Below, in pieces: positions 39,906 to 49,369 of a DNA stretch of 64,000 bases. Numbering within the stretch: the first letter of the stretch is position 1; the number at the start of each line of letters is the position of its first letter. The stretch spans positions 124,001-188,000 of the forward strand of contig NZ_BMHM01000002.1 in assembly GCF_014640815.1 (NCBI RefSeq), written 5' to 3'. The notes under the pieces are model-generated. The model saw nothing but the letters and a program-made list of their open reading frames with translations, was not told the origin of the DNA and did not search any database. The position numbers and the translations under genes are program-made. The DNA is from Vreelandella lutescens. Lineage in GTDB: Bacteria > Pseudomonadota > Gammaproteobacteria > Pseudomonadales > Halomonadaceae.

Positions 39906-40831
39906 GCGGTGGAAAAACCGATTCTGTGGGCAGCGTTGTCGTGGTTTATGGCGGCACATCGGCAGAGCGCGACGTCTCTCTGAAAAGCGGTGCGGCGATT
40001 CTGGCAGCACTGCAGCGCCAGGGAGTCGATGCCGTGGGTTATGACCCTAAAGAGGAAGGGCTCACGGGGCTTGAGCGTCTCGCGCCCAGTGCCGTGTTTG
40101 TAGCATTACACGGGCGCGGCGGTGAAGATGGCACCTTCCAGGGAGCATTAGAGCTTCTGGGCGTGCCTTATACCGGCAGCGGTGTGTTGGCCTCCGCGTT
40201 GGGAATGGATAAACAGCGCACTAAACAAGTCTGGCAGGCCGTTGGGCTGCCCACGCCTGAAAGTATTATGCTCAGTGAGCATGCTGACTGGTCAGCCGTG
40301 GTTGACCAGTTGGGGCTGCCGATGATGGTGAAGCCAGTGCATGAAGGCTCTACCCTGGGCATTAGTATTGTCAAAAACCACGATGAATTAAAAGCAGCCT
40401 ACACCGCCGCCGCTCAGTTTGATGCCCGGGTAATGGCAGAGCGGTTTATCGTCGGTGATGAGTACACCGTTGCGCTTCTCGGGGATGACGTACTGCCTGC
40501 CATTCGAGTAGAGGTGCCGGGTGGGTTTTATGACTATGAAGCCAAATATATCGCGAATACTACCCAGTACCACCTACCTTGTGGGCTGTCAGAGCAGGAC
40601 GAGCAGACGCTTGCCGCGCTGTGCAAAGACGCCTTTTTAGCGGTAGGAGGCGAGGGGTGGGGGCGTATTGATGTCATGCGGGATGCGTCGGGCAAGTTTT
40701 GGCTCATTGAGGTCAACACCGTGCCGGGCATGACTGACCACAGTTTAGTACCGCAGGCGGCTGCCCATGCGGGTATCGACTTTGATCAGTTGGTTCTGCG
40801 TATCTTACAGACCGCCGTTCAGCGAGCTTGA
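39902..40831 (+). CDS. ddlB: D-alanine--D-alanine ligase DdlB
   Basis: A 309-residue ATP-grasp ligase that makes the D-Ala-D-Ala substrate for MurF. Motifs include [24 protein letters not shown], and the metal-binding end [15 protein letters not shown]. It overlaps murC by ATGA. Confidence 0.97.
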   Translation: MSGGKTDSVGSVVVVYGGTSAERDVSLKSGAAILAALQRQGVDAVGYDPKEEGLTGLERLAPSAVFVALHGRGGEDGTFQGALELLGVPYTGSGVLASALGMDKQRTKQVWQAVGLPTPESIMLSEHADWSAVVDQLGLPMMVKPVHEGSTLGISIVKNHDELKAAYTAAAQFDARVMAERFIVGDEYTVALLGDDVLPAIRVEVPGGFYDYEAKYIANTTQYHLPCGLSEQDEQTLAALCKDAFLAVGGEGWGRIDVMRDASGKFWLIEVNTVPGMTDHSLVPQAAAHAGIDFDQLVLRILQTAVQRA

Positions 40832-40861
40832 CGTGATGAGTCGCTGGGCAATAGGAACGTT

Positions 40862-41590
40862 ATGAAAAAACGCAACGCATGGCTGGGCGTTGTACTGCTG
40901 GTACTGCTGCTGGTTGCTGGCAGTCGTGCCTTATGGCTTTGGCTTGATCGCCCCATTGAACGTGTATCAATCCGAGGTGAATGGGAGTACGTCAGTGCGG
41001 ATTACTTGCGTACGCAGCTAGCTCCCTTAGTGCAGGAGGCGACGTGGCTCTCGGCAGATTTAGGAGCGCTTCGTCGCCGAGCTATGGATATTGGTTGGCT
41101 ATACGAAGTGCGTATCTCGCGCGAGTGGCCCAATGCGCTCGTGTTTGAGCTTATCGAGCAAACGCCCGTCGCCCGCTGGAATGATGATTTTCTATTGAAC
41201 CCAGAGGGCGAGCCGTTTGCGTTTGCTCCTCTGGAAGTGCCTAGTGGGCTGCCTGATTTAGCAGGCCCGGCGGGCAGCAGTGAAGAGGTGTTGGCCTACT
41301 ACAATCGTTTGATGCCTCACTTTGCAGGACTCGCTCTTTCCCTTTCTCAGCTTCGCCTTGAACCCCGAGGTGCATGGCGTTTGCAGTTGGGGGATGGTGC
41401 CTGGGTAATGTTAGGTAGGCGTCAGCATGGTGAGCGATTAGCGAGGCTATCCGCATCTTGGCAGCGCGAACTCGCCAGTTTAAGCGACCATATCCGTTAT
41501 ATTGACTTACGCTATCCTAATGGCGTTGCAGTCGCTTGGCATGGTGAAACCGATTTTCAAGAGAGTGAGGAGCAAGGGCCAGAAGAGTAA
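40862..41590 (+). CDS. ftsQ: Cell division protein FtsQ
   Basis: A 242-residue bitopic protein: short cytoplasmic tail, membrane helix (about residues 7-24), POTRA domain (IERVSIRGEWEYVSADYLRTQL) and beta domain. It scaffolds FtsB and FtsL. AGGAA is upstream of the ATG. Unlike E. coli, where ftsQ overlaps ftsA, it is followed by a 311-nt gap. Confidence 0.93.
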   Translation: MKKRNAWLGVVLLVLLLVAGSRALWLWLDRPIERVSIRGEWEYVSADYLRTQLAPLVQEATWLSADLGALRRRAMDIGWLYEVRISREWPNALVFELIEQTPVARWNDDFLLNPEGEPFAFAPLEVPSGLPDLAGPAGSSEEVLAYYNRLMPHFAGLALSLSQLRLEPRGAWRLQLGDGAWVMLGRRQHGERLARLSASWQRELASLSDHIRYIDLRYPNGVAVAWHGETDFQESEEQGPEE

Positions 41591-41901
41591 CAACAGATGA
41601 CAATGTGCAAGAAGTAGGAAAAGGTGAGTGGTTGCCAACGCCGAAAAACCCGCCAATAGGGTTTAATTTGACTCCCAAGCCAATTATCGTAGGTGTGGGC
41701 TAGTCGTATTACGACTATTGTTTCTATACTATGTCCCTAGCGGTGATGTGGGTGAGTTTTTATTATCCTGTCAGCGGTTAGCTCGATCAACGAGTGTTAA
41801 ATTTATATTTATTCATTAAAGTTGGGGGAAGTCTTGTTTGCTGCGGCAAATAACCTGCCCTCTGCGTTCATTTAAACGACGTCAAGGAGATTTACCGACT
41901 C
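41591..41901 (+). promoter_or_regulatory. AT-rich ftsQ-ftsA intergenic region
   Basis: This is the longest non-coding gap inside the division cluster. It holds a weak hairpin AAACCC / GGGTTT (41646-41664), a perfect palindrome TAGTCG-TATTA-CGACTA (41701-41717), a -10-like TATACT (41725-41730) eight nt after the palindrome, and an AT-rich block (about 41797-41825). Strong -35 hexamers at proper spacing are not found. It probably contains the ftsAZ promoter(s). AAGGAG lies just before the ftsA ATG. I see no credible coding frame. Confidence 0.5.
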
Positions 41902-43191
41902 ATGGCAGGCTCACCCAACGCATCCAATATGGTTGTCGGGCTGGACATTGGAACGTCCAAGGTCGTCGCGATAGTCGGTCAACCCACTGATGATGGTGGG
42001 ATTGAGATTGCCGGTATCGGTTCCCATCCCTCCCGCGGCATGAAGCGCGGCGTTGTCATCAATATTGAGTCCACAGTTCAGTCAATTCAGCGTGCGGTCG
42101 AAGAAGCCGAGTTGATGGCAGGTTGTGATATTCACTCGGTATATGTGGGCGTAGCAGGTAGTCATATCAGCTCTATGAATTCCGATGGTGTGGTGGCTAT
42201 TAAAGAGCGTGAAGTGACGCCTTCGGATATTGAGCGCGTGATTGACTCTGCTCGGGCCAGAGCGATTTCTGAAGGGCAACGCGTACTGCACGTATTGCCG
42301 CAAGAGTTTTCCATTGATGCCCAAGGTGGTATTCGCGAGCCGCTCGGCATGTCTGGGGTGCGGCTAGAGGCGCAGGTGCATCTAGTGACCGCCGCGCTGA
42401 ATGCGGTTCAAAACATTGAAAAATGCGTACGCCGCTGTGGCTTAGACGTTGACGCTATCATTCTCGAGCAGTTGGCTTCGAGTATGGCCGTGCTGACAGA
42501 AGACGAGCGTGAGCTAGGCGTCTGCATGGTAGATATTGGCGGTGGCACCACGGATATGGCTATCTTTACAGAAGGGGCCATTCGCCACACGGCCGTTATT
42601 CCTATCGCGGGTGATCAAGTCACCAACGATATTGCCATGGCATTACGCACGCCAACGCAACATGCGGAAGAGATAAAAGTTAAGTATGCTTGTGCTCTAA
42701 CTCAGCTGGCTGCAAGTGATGAAATGATTAAGGTGCCTAGCGTAGGCGACCGCCCGGCACGAGATCTCTCGCGTCAGGCGTTGGCCGAAGTGGTCGAGCC
42801 ACGCTATGAAGAACTGTTTACTTTAGTACGAGACGAATTACGCCGCAGTGGCTATGAAGATATGGTCGCAGCGGGTGTGGTGCTCACCGGCGGCACCTCG
42901 CGCATGGAGGGTGTAAGCGAGCTAGCAGAGGAGATTTTTCATATGCCAGTTCGCATTGCCTGCCCGCAAAATGTCAGAGGCTTGGCAGATGTGGTTCGCA
43001 ATCCTATCTATGCGACGGGCGTTGGTTTACTGCATTATGCACTGCAGGAAACGCGTCATGGGCAAGGCCTAGAAAGCCACGGGGGAGTCGTTGCGGCCCA
43101 CAAAGGACGTAACGAATTAGCCCGGCGTGATATCAAGGATGGCCATTCGGCGCTGGCAAGAATCAAAGGCTGGTTCAAAGGAAATTTCTGA
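41902..43191 (+). CDS. ftsA: Cell division protein FtsA
   Basis: A 429-residue actin-fold ATPase that ties FtsZ filaments to the membrane. The phosphate motifs [16 protein letters not shown] and [14 protein letters not shown] are present, and a C-terminal amphipathic targeting helix follows the linker ([13 protein letters not shown]). It is preceded by a long gap with candidate promoter elements and followed by ftsZ. Confidence 0.97.
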   Translation: MAGSPNASNMVVGLDIGTSKVVAIVGQPTDDGGIEIAGIGSHPSRGMKRGVVINIESTVQSIQRAVEEAELMAGCDIHSVYVGVAGSHISSMNSDGVVAIKEREVTPSDIERVIDSARARAISEGQRVLHVLPQEFSIDAQGGIREPLGMSGVRLEAQVHLVTAALNAVQNIEKCVRRCGLDVDAIILEQLASSMAVLTEDERELGVCMVDIGGGTTDMAIFTEGAIRHTAVIPIAGDQVTNDIAMALRTPTQHAEEIKVKYACALTQLAASDEMIKVPSVGDRPARDLSRQALAEVVEPRYEELFTLVRDELRRSGYEDMVAAGVVLTGGTSRMEGVSELAEEIFHMPVRIACPQNVRGLADVVRNPIYATGVGLLHYALQETRHGQGLESHGGVVAAHKGRNELARRDIKDGHSALARIKGWFKGNF

Positions 43192-43225
43192 TAGGGCCGC
43201 AAGCGCGGTTCAGGAGACGGGGCTT

Positions 43226-44410
43226 ATGTTCGAATTGGTAGATAACGCACCCTCGAGCAGTGCGGTCATCAAAGTAGTGGGTGTTGGCGGCGGCGGCGGT
43301 AATGCTGTCAACCACATGGTCGAGAGCAATATTGAAGGCGTCGAATTTATTTGCGCCAATACCGATGCTCAGGCGCTTAAGCGCGTATCGGCAAAAACAG
43401 TACTGCAACTAGGCAGCGAAATCACCAAAGGGCTTGGTGCTGGCGCTAACCCAGAGGTAGGGCGTCAAGCTGCCATGGAAGATCGTGAGCGTATTGCTGA
43501 GCTACTTAGCGGCGCAGACATGGTCTTTATCACCGCCGGCATGGGCGGCGGCACCGGTACTGGTGGCGCACCTGTTGTGGCGCAGGTGGCAAAAGAGCTG
43601 GGTATCCTCACGGTGGCGGTCGTTACTCGCCCATTCCCGTTTGAAGGGCCTAAGCGTATGCGTGCGGCTGAAGAGGGCATGAAAGAGCTCTCTGAACACG
43701 TTGATTCTTTGATCACTATTCCCAACGAAAAACTGCTGTCAGTGTTGGGAAAAAATGCCACGCTGCTGACGGCCTTCAGTGCAGCGAACGACGTGCTGCT
43801 AGGCGCAGTGCAGGGCATTGCCGAGCTGATTACCAGTCCCGGTATTATTAACGTCGACTTTGCCGACGTACGCACTGTGATGTCCGAAATGGGCATGGCG
43901 ATGATGGGCACAGGCGGCGCTACAGGTGAGAACCGTGCCCGTGAAGCGGCTGAAAAAGCGATTCGCAGCCCGCTGTTGGAAGATATCGACCTACACGGTG
44001 CGCGCGGTATTCTGGTCAACATCACTGCTGGCCCAGACCTCTCCATTGGTGAGTTCAACGACGTCGGTGCCACGGTACAAGAGTTTGCCTCACCAGAAGC
44101 AACCATTGTGGTGGGTACTTCCATTGATATGGAAATGTCCGATGAACTGCGCGTCACGGTCGTTGCGGCAGGCTTAGACGGCAGTAAGGCGAAAGCAGCA
44201 ACTCGTGAACCAGCACGCCGCTCCGCAGCCGATACTGGCTCCTCTTCCGACTACCGCAAGTTGCAGCAGCCGACCGTCATGCGCCAGCAGGCAACGGCAC
44301 GTGCTGAGGCTCCAGAACCGGCACCTAAGCCCCGCGCTGAAAAACGTCGCTCAGTCGATGCTGACGACTATCTCGATATCCCCGCATTTTTGCGTCGCCA
44401 AGCGGATTAA
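43226..44410 (+). CDS. ftsZ: Cell division protein FtsZ
   Basis: A 394-residue tubulin-like GTPase. The start [21 protein letters not shown] at 43226 follows AGGAG; an open frame reaches back into ftsA and is not used. The GTP-binding tubulin motif GGGTGTGG is near residues 105-112, the T7 loop [11 protein letters not shown] follows, and the C-terminal conserved peptide [14 protein letters not shown], which binds FtsA and ZipA, ends the protein. Confidence 0.98.
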   Translation: MFELVDNAPSSSAVIKVVGVGGGGGNAVNHMVESNIEGVEFICANTDAQALKRVSAKTVLQLGSEITKGLGAGANPEVGRQAAMEDRERIAELLSGADMVFITAGMGGGTGTGGAPVVAQVAKELGILTVAVVTRPFPFEGPKRMRAAEEGMKELSEHVDSLITIPNEKLLSVLGKNATLLTAFSAANDVLLGAVQGIAELITSPGIINVDFADVRTVMSEMGMAMMGTGGATGENRAREAAEKAIRSPLLEDIDLHGARGILVNITAGPDLSIGEFNDVGATVQEFASPEATIVVGTSIDMEMSDELRVTVVAAGLDGSKAKAATREPARRSAADTGSSSDYRKLQQPTVMRQQATARAEAPEPAPKPRAEKRRSVDADDYLDIPAFLRRQAD

Positions 44411-44434
44411 TCCCCGCTATCAGGATCATTGAGG

Positions 44435-44475
44435 CAGCAAACGAGAGTTTTATTGGTTAAAACACTCGTTTGCTG
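44435..44475 (+). other. Long hairpin between ftsZ and lpxC
   Basis: Perfect 11-bp arms CAGCAAACGAG (44435-44445) and CTCGTTTGCTG (44465-44475), extended inward after one A-A mismatch by GTTTT/AAAAC. No T-run follows, so a simple rho-independent terminator is unlikely. It could stabilise or separate the ftsZ and lpxC mRNAs. Confidence 0.7.
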
Positions 44476-44567
44476 TTAAAGTGAACACTGTTTGATAACT
44501 TTCTTTCCCCTGCGGGCTTTGTAGCATTAAGCTGCGAACCGCCGTCATCAGAGCTTGACCACTACCC

Positions 44568-45479
44568 ATGATCAGACAACGCACATTACAAAACGTCATT
44601 CGCGCCACTGGAGTGGGTCTGCACTCTGGCAAAAAAGTCCATATGGCTTTGCGTCCGGCACCGGCCAATACCGGTATTGTGTTTGTCAGAACCGATCTGG
44701 ACCCAGTGGTGCACGTCCCTGCTCGTGCCGAATTGGTAGAAGACACCACGCTGTGCACCGCGCTCTCCTATGAAGGCGTCAAAGTCGCGACGGTTGAGCA
44801 TTTGATGTCGGCCTTTGCTGGTTTAGGTATCGACAATGCTTACGTCGATATTAGCGCGCCTGAAGTGCCTATTATGGATGGCAGCGCCAGTCCTTTTGTC
44901 TTTCTGATCCAATCAGCGGGCATTTTGGAGCAGGATGCAGCGAAGAAGTTTATCCGCATTAAGCGCCGTATCGGCGTCACTGATGGTGATAAAGAGGCTA
45001 CTTTCTTGCCTCACCAGGGCTTCAAAGTATCGTTCGCGATCGATTTTGATCATCCGGTGTTTGAGCAGCAAAAACAGACAGCACTGATCGACTTTTCGAC
45101 CACCTCGTTCGTAAAAGAAGTCTCCCGTGCACGTACTTTCGGGTTTATGCGCGATTTAGAGTATCTACGTTCCAACAATTTGGCGCTAGGCGGCAGCTTA
45201 GAAAATGCCATTGTGGTAGATGACTATCGCATTGTGAACGAGGGTGGATTGCGCTACGAAGATGAGTTTGTTAAGCATAAGGTGCTAGATGCCATTGGTG
45301 ATCTGTATCAGCTTGGCTATAGCCTGATTGGCGAGTTCCGTGGCGTGAAGTCGGGTCATGCATTAAATAACCAGCTATGCCGCGAGCTGATGGCGCAGCC
45401 TGACGCATTTGAAATTGTGACGTTTGAAGAAGAGAAGGCAGTGGCACCTATCTCCTACGCGGCTCCTGCCATGGCGTAG
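44568..45479 (+). CDS. lpxC: UDP-3-O-acyl-N-acetylglucosamine deacetylase LpxC
   Basis: A 303-residue zinc deacetylase, the committed step of lipid A synthesis. Zinc-ligand regions [10 protein letters not shown] and [16 protein letters not shown] (His and Asp) and the catalytic GHALNNQL are present. It closes the division and cell wall cluster. The C-terminal tail is of the length found in E. coli, where FtsH degradation controls the level; the last residues here (APAMA) are hydrophobic, a feature compatible with such control. Confidence 0.97.
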   Translation: MIRQRTLQNVIRATGVGLHSGKKVHMALRPAPANTGIVFVRTDLDPVVHVPARAELVEDTTLCTALSYEGVKVATVEHLMSAFAGLGIDNAYVDISAPEVPIMDGSASPFVFLIQSAGILEQDAAKKFIRIKRRIGVTDGDKEATFLPHQGFKVSFAIDFDHPVFEQQKQTALIDFSTTSFVKEVSRARTFGFMRDLEYLRSNNLALGGSLENAIVVDDYRIVNEGGLRYEDEFVKHKVLDAIGDLYQLGYSLIGEFRGVKSGHALNNQLCRELMAQPDAFEIVTFEEEKAVAPISYAAPAMA

Positions 45480-45540
45480 CTTGGTATAAAGTAAAATGTT
45501 GGGGGAGTGGAGTTGAAATAACGAAACGGCACCCCACCTT

Positions 45541-45576
45541 ATAAAGCATCGCTACGGCGGTGCTTTATGCGTTTTA
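45541..45576. terminator. Terminator between lpxC and dciA
   Basis: A 12-bp stem ATAAAGCATCGC / GCGGTGCTTTAT (one G-U) with a TACG loop, followed by GCGTTTT. It separates the convergent lpxC and dciA genes. Confidence 0.8.
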
Positions 45577-45584
45577 GGGCGTTA

Positions 45585-46055
45585 CTATTTGGGTTCTATA
45601 GGGCGAGCAGCGTGTGAAGCAAGCCGCTCAAGGGCGTTTTTTAATTTAGGGTTGTCAGTGTCTTTGGCGCACTCGGCCAGGGTTTTTCCCGCATCATCTG
45701 AAAGCGTACGTGTGTAGCGTTTAGGCGTTTCGATGGGGCGTATTGGGCGAACTTTTAGGGTGAACCCTGTGACCCCTTCAAAGCCGGGCAGCTGGTGGAG
45801 TAAGTCCAGTAGGCGTGACTGTTCATAGCGTAACCACGTTAACCAGCTGGCTTGCCCACTGATCAATGTGAGTCGCCCATTACTAAAGCCGCCGACAAAA
45901 ATGTGTTCGCGCATTTCTTCAGGTAAATGGGCGCGAAGATGGCGCTGTGCTTGATCAATGAGGCGTGACTGGCGCATGAGTTGCCCGACACCGCCAGACT
46001 TGGTCAGCAGTTGGGCAATGGGCTGTGCGCGAGAACGCTTAACCTTTATACTCAT
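45585..46055 (-). CDS. dciA: Replicative helicase operator DciA (DUF721)
   Basis: A 156-residue DUF721 protein starting MSIKVKRSRAQPIAQLL. DciA is the ancestral loader/operator of the DnaB helicase in bacteria without phage-derived DnaC or DnaI. The conserved core is LVSGQASWLTWLRYEQ-like (here LTLISGQASWLTWLRYE), followed by VTGFTLKVRPI. In Pseudomonas dciA is also between lpxC and secA. The ATG at 46055 has AGGAAT upstream; the frame open to 46163 is discounted. Confidence 0.88.
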   Translation of the reverse strand: MSIKVKRSRAQPIAQLLTKSGGVGQLMRQSRLIDQAQRHLRAHLPEEMREHIFVGGFSNGRLTLISGQASWLTWLRYEQSRLLDLLHQLPGFEGVTGFTLKVRPIRPIETPKRYTRTLSDDAGKTLAECAKDTDNPKLKNALERLASHAARPIEPK

Positions 46056-46117
46056 CAACTTGATTCCTAGGGTGTTGCTAGTAACGTCGTACTGGCGAAT
46101 ACAAACAGCGCCTGTGA

Positions 46118-46145
46118 TTGACCGCCAATGAAAAGAGCCTAACAC
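46118..46145 (+). promoter_or_regulatory. Possible promoter of the secM-like gene and secA
   Basis: TTGACC (46118-46123) and TAACAC (46140-46145) are separated by 16 nt, about 20 nt before the small gene. The -35 is good and the -10 poor. Confidence 0.35.
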
Positions 46146-46166
46146 GCTCGGGAGCCAGTCCACAGC

Positions 46167-46538
46167 ATGCCATCAACGTCAGAAATCGTTTCTGCTTCGC
46201 CCCGGCGTCAACGACGCTATGGCTTAGCACGTTGGTGGTTGGCTGGTCTGTTGGTGAGCTGTTTACTGCCCGCTAGTTTACACCCTTCAGATGCGCTGCG
46301 AAGCAGCGACCGTAATGTCTGCATCTGCTTTTGGATGCCAGCGATGCTGCGTGCCCAATCGCATTGGATTGCCAAGAAGCGTCGCGCACTTCGTCGCTGG
46401 GTCTCACGCCAAACGCGCTGGTTATCCAGTGTTCGCCGCCGTCCTCTCTGGTTACCGCTGATCACGCTGCGCTTTGTTGCCGCCAGCGATGTGATCACCC
46501 CTCGTGGGCCGCCCACCCAGCTGCATCATCTTGTCTAA
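46167..46538 (+). CDS. Candidate SecM-like secretion monitor (arrest peptide) upstream of secA
   Basis: A 123-residue ORF in the exact position of secM, ending 68 nt before secA. I recognise no family by sequence. The N terminus is signal-like: basic residues (R13, R14, R16, R17, R22), a hydrophobic core at about 24-38 and a possible cleavage after SDA (residue 43). The middle is very basic (about 69-92). The C terminus reads ITPRGPPTQLHHLV; R113-G114-P115-P116 resembles the R-A-G-P end of E. coli SecM and the R-A-P-P motif of other arrest peptides. The codons for this motif pair with the region just upstream of the secA ribosome site (see hairpin). The ribosome site is weak (GGGAG, 12 nt before ATG). 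Function is an inference; a non-coding leader is the alternative. Confidence 0.6.
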   Translation: MPSTSEIVSASPRRQRRYGLARWWLAGLLVSCLLPASLHPSDALRSSDRNVCICFWMPAMLRAQSHWIAKKRRALRRWVSRQTRWLSSVRRRPLWLPLITLRFVAASDVITPRGPPTQLHHLV

Positions 46539-46591
46539 ATTTACCTGCATTTGACTTACATAAAGGGCGCACCTGGATGGGTCGCTCATGA
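46502..46591 (+). promoter_or_regulatory. Predicted stall-responsive hairpin controlling secA
   Basis: Positions 46502-46524, which include the Arg-Gly-Pro-Pro codons (46503-46514), pair with 46569-46591: 20 of 23 positions pair (17 Watson-Crick, 3 G-U), with mismatches at 46510/46583, 46516/46577 and 46521/46572. The loop is 44 nt and holds the small gene's stop codon. The 3' arm ends 7 nt before the secA ribosome site (GGAAA, 46598-46602). A ribosome stalled on the motif would cover the 5' arm and open the stem. Confidence 0.6.
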
Positions 46592-46606
46592 TGACTTGGA
46601 AATTTC

Positions 46607-49333
46607 ATGCTTAATAATTTGTTACGTAAAGTTGTCGGCTCTAAAAATGACCGTGAAGTCAAACGCATGCAAAAAAGCGTGCAGAGCGTCAATGCGCTGG
46701 AAGAGACCCTGGCGGGCCTAAGCGATGCGGAACTCCAAGCGAAGACACCGGCACTGCGTCAGCAATTAGAGGAGGGAGCCTCGCTTGATAGTCTTCTTCC
46801 CGAAGCATTTGCTGTCGTTCGTGAAGCCAGTAAGCGTGTTATGGGTATGCGTCACTTCGATGTACAGATGGTCGGTGGTATGACGCTGCATCGTGGCCGT
46901 ATTGCAGAGATGAAAACCGGTGAAGGTAAAACCCTGGTAGCCACCTTGGCAGTGTACTTGAACGCATTGCCAAACAAGGGTGTTCACGTAGTGACGGTCA
47001 ATGACTATCTGGCACGTCGTGACGCCGAGTGGATGCGTCCTCTGTACGAGTTTTTGGGCCTCTCGGTAGGCGTTATCTTTGCCGGTCAAACAGGGGAAGA
47101 GAAGCGCCACGCTTACCAGTGCGATATTACTTACGGCACCAACAACGAGTTTGGCTTCGACTATCTTCGCGACAACATGGCGTTCTCGCTGGAAGATAAG
47201 GTGCAGCGCGGTCTGCACTACGCCATTGTGGATGAAGTCGACTCCATCTTGATTGACGAAGCGCGTACCCCGCTGATTATCTCTGGCGCGGTCGACGAAA
47301 ATACCGATCTATACGGTATTGTGAATCGTCTGGCCCAGCAGCTTGAACAGGGTGAAGTCTCTGAGGACGATGAGGCACCGGTGAGCGGTGACTTCGTGCT
47401 TGAAGAGAAGCAAAAGCAGGTAGAGCTGACCGAGCAGGGCCACAATAAAGTGGAAGAGCTCATGCGGGCCGAAGGGCTGCTGGGTGAGGGCGAATCGCTC
47501 TATGCTGCCCAAAACCTGAACCTGCTGCAGCACATGCATTCGGCGCTACGCGCTCGCCATCTCTATCACCTGGACGTTGACTACATCGTGGCCGAAGGTC
47601 AGGTGGTGATTGTTGATGAGCACACTGGCCGTACCATGCCTGGGCGTCGGTGGTCAGAAGGCCTGCACCAAGCTGTAGAAGCCAAAGAAGGCGTTACCGT
47701 GCAGCGTGAAAGCCAGACGCTGGCCTCTACGACCTTCCAGAACTACTTCCGTCTGTATGAAAAACTGTCGGGTATGACGGGTACCGCAGATACAGAAGCG
47801 TTCGAATTCCGTCAAATCTATGGCCTTGATGTCATCGTTATTCCGACGAACCGCGTATTGGCACGTAAGGATCTGAATGACCTTGTGTACCTGAGTGCGG
47901 AAGAGAAGTACGAAGCCATTATCAAGGACGTAAAAACCGAAACGGAAGCTGGCCGCCCTGTGCTCGTGGGTACCGCTTCTATCGAAACGTCTGAATACCT
48001 GGCGCGCCTCATGCGCGAAGCCGGGCTGAAATTTAACGTGTTGAACGCCAAACAGCACCAGAGCGAAGCGGAAATTATTGCCCAGGCCGGGCGTCCTGGG
48101 GCCATCACGATTGCCACCAACATGGCCGGGCGCGGTACCGATATTATGTTGGGCGGTAACTGGGAAGCGGAAGCGGCGAAGCTGCAAAACCCAAGCCAAG
48201 CACAAATTGATGCGCTGAAGGCGGAATGGAAAAAACGCCATGAAGCGGTGCTGGAAGCGGGCGGCCTTCATGTGGTGGGTTCTGAGCGCCATGAATCACG
48301 GCGTATCGATAACCAGCTCCGCGGCCGTGCGGGTCGCCAGGGCGACCCGGGCTCTACACGCTTCTTCCTCTCTTTAGAAGACAGCCTGATGCGCCTGTTT
48401 GGCTCTGATCGTGTGAAGCGCTTAATGCAGGCGCTGGGTCTGGAGCGTGGCGAAGCCATCGAGCACAAAATGGTCTCCAATGCCGTTGAGCGCGCCCAGA
48501 AAAAAGTGGAAGGCCGCAACTTTGATATTCGTAAACAGCTCTTGGAGTACGATGACGTTGCCAACGATCAGCGTCGCGTGATTTACGAGCAGCGCAACGA
48601 AATTCTCGCTGCGGATGAAGTGTCTGCTGCCGTGGTGGGTATTCGTGAAGAGGTGATGGAAGAGGCGATCAGCGATTATGTACCGCCTCAGAGCCTGGCC
48701 GAGCAGTGGGATCTGCACGGTTTAGAAGCCCATCTGAAAACTGAGTTTAATCTTGATGCGCCGGTTGCACAGTGGGCAGCAGAAGATGAGCGCTTTAGCG
48801 AAGAGAAGCTACGCGAGCGCCTGCAAACCATGCATCGTGAAGCCTACGACGCCAAGATTGAGTCGGCAGGTGCTGCCCTCATCCAACGCTTTGAAAAGCA
48901 GGTGATGCTCCAAGTGCTGGATACGCGCTGGAAAGAGCACCTGCAGTCAATGGACCACCTGCGCCGTGGTATTCACCTGCGTGGCTATGCACAAAAGAAT
49001 CCCAAGCAAGAGTATAAGCGCGAATCCTTCGAGCTTTTCCAACACTTGCTGACCAATATTAAATCTGATGTGACGCGTATTCTCAGTCACGTTCAAGTGC
49101 GCCAGCCAGAAGAAGTGGACGCCCTGGAACAGAAACGTCGTGAAGAGCTTGCCCGTGAAAAAGCGACCGCAGCCAGCCGCCATGATGCGCCTGATGCCGA
49201 TGCCAACGAGGCGGCGCTACCGGGAGCTGATGGGCGTCCGCTACGTCGTGAAAACCCAAAAGTGGGCCGTAATGATCCTTGTGTATGCGGCTCGGGTAAG
49301 AAATATAAGCAGTGCTGCGGCAAACTGAGCTAA
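46607..49333 (+). CDS. secA: Preprotein translocase ATPase SecA
   Basis: A 908-residue motor of the Sec pathway. Walker A is TGEGKT at about residues 104-109; the DEVD helicase motif ([14 protein letters not shown]), the preprotein-crosslinking domain, [12 protein letters not shown] and the [13 protein letters not shown] region follow. The C-terminal linker ends in the zinc-binding SecB-interaction motif [14 protein letters not shown]. The ribosome site is weak (GGAAA, 5 nt before the ATG), in keeping with regulated translation from the upstream ORF. Confidence 0.98.
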   Translation: MLNNLLRKVVGSKNDREVKRMQKSVQSVNALEETLAGLSDAELQAKTPALRQQLEEGASLDSLLPEAFAVVREASKRVMGMRHFDVQMVGGMTLHRGRIAEMKTGEGKTLVATLAVYLNALPNKGVHVVTVNDYLARRDAEWMRPLYEFLGLSVGVIFAGQTGEEKRHAYQCDITYGTNNEFGFDYLRDNMAFSLEDKVQRGLHYAIVDEVDSILIDEARTPLIISGAVDENTDLYGIVNRLAQQLEQGEVSEDDEAPVSGDFVLEEKQKQVELTEQGHNKVEELMRAEGLLGEGESLYAAQNLNLLQHMHSALRARHLYHLDVDYIVAEGQVVIVDEHTGRTMPGRRWSEGLHQAVEAKEGVTVQRESQTLASTTFQNYFRLYEKLSGMTGTADTEAFEFRQIYGLDVIVIPTNRVLARKDLNDLVYLSAEEKYEAIIKDVKTETEAGRPVLVGTASIETSEYLARLMREAGLKFNVLNAKQHQSEAEIIAQAGRPGAITIATNMAGRGTDIMLGGNWEAEAAKLQNPSQAQIDALKAEWKKRHEAVLEAGGLHVVGSERHESRRIDNQLRGRAGRQGDPGSTRFFLSLEDSLMRLFGSDRVKRLMQALGLERGEAIEHKMVSNAVERAQKKVEGRNFDIRKQLLEYDDVANDQRRVIYEQRNEILAADEVSAAVVGIREEVMEEAISDYVPPQSLAEQWDLHGLEAHLKTEFNLDAPVAQWAAEDERFSEEKLRERLQTMHREAYDAKIESAGAALIQRFEKQVMLQVLDTRWKEHLQSMDHLRRGIHLRGYAQKNPKQEYKRESFELFQHLLTNIKSDVTRILSHVQVRQPEEVDALEQKRREELAREKATAASRHDAPDADANEAALPGADGRPLRRENPKVGRNDPCVCGSGKKYKQCCGKLS

Positions 49334-49369
49334 CCACGTCTGGCGAAAGCGAACGTAGAGGAGAAAAAC

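Noticed and set aside
41731..41781. 16-residue open frame in the ftsQ-ftsA gap
   Set aside because: No ribosome site, and the ATG abuts the -10-like TATACT, so it is unlikely to be on a transcript with a leader.
46331..46591. 86-codon plus-strand frame overlapping the secM-like ORF
   Set aside because: It has no ribosome site and no signal-like or arrest features; the other frame has both and ends correctly spaced before secA.
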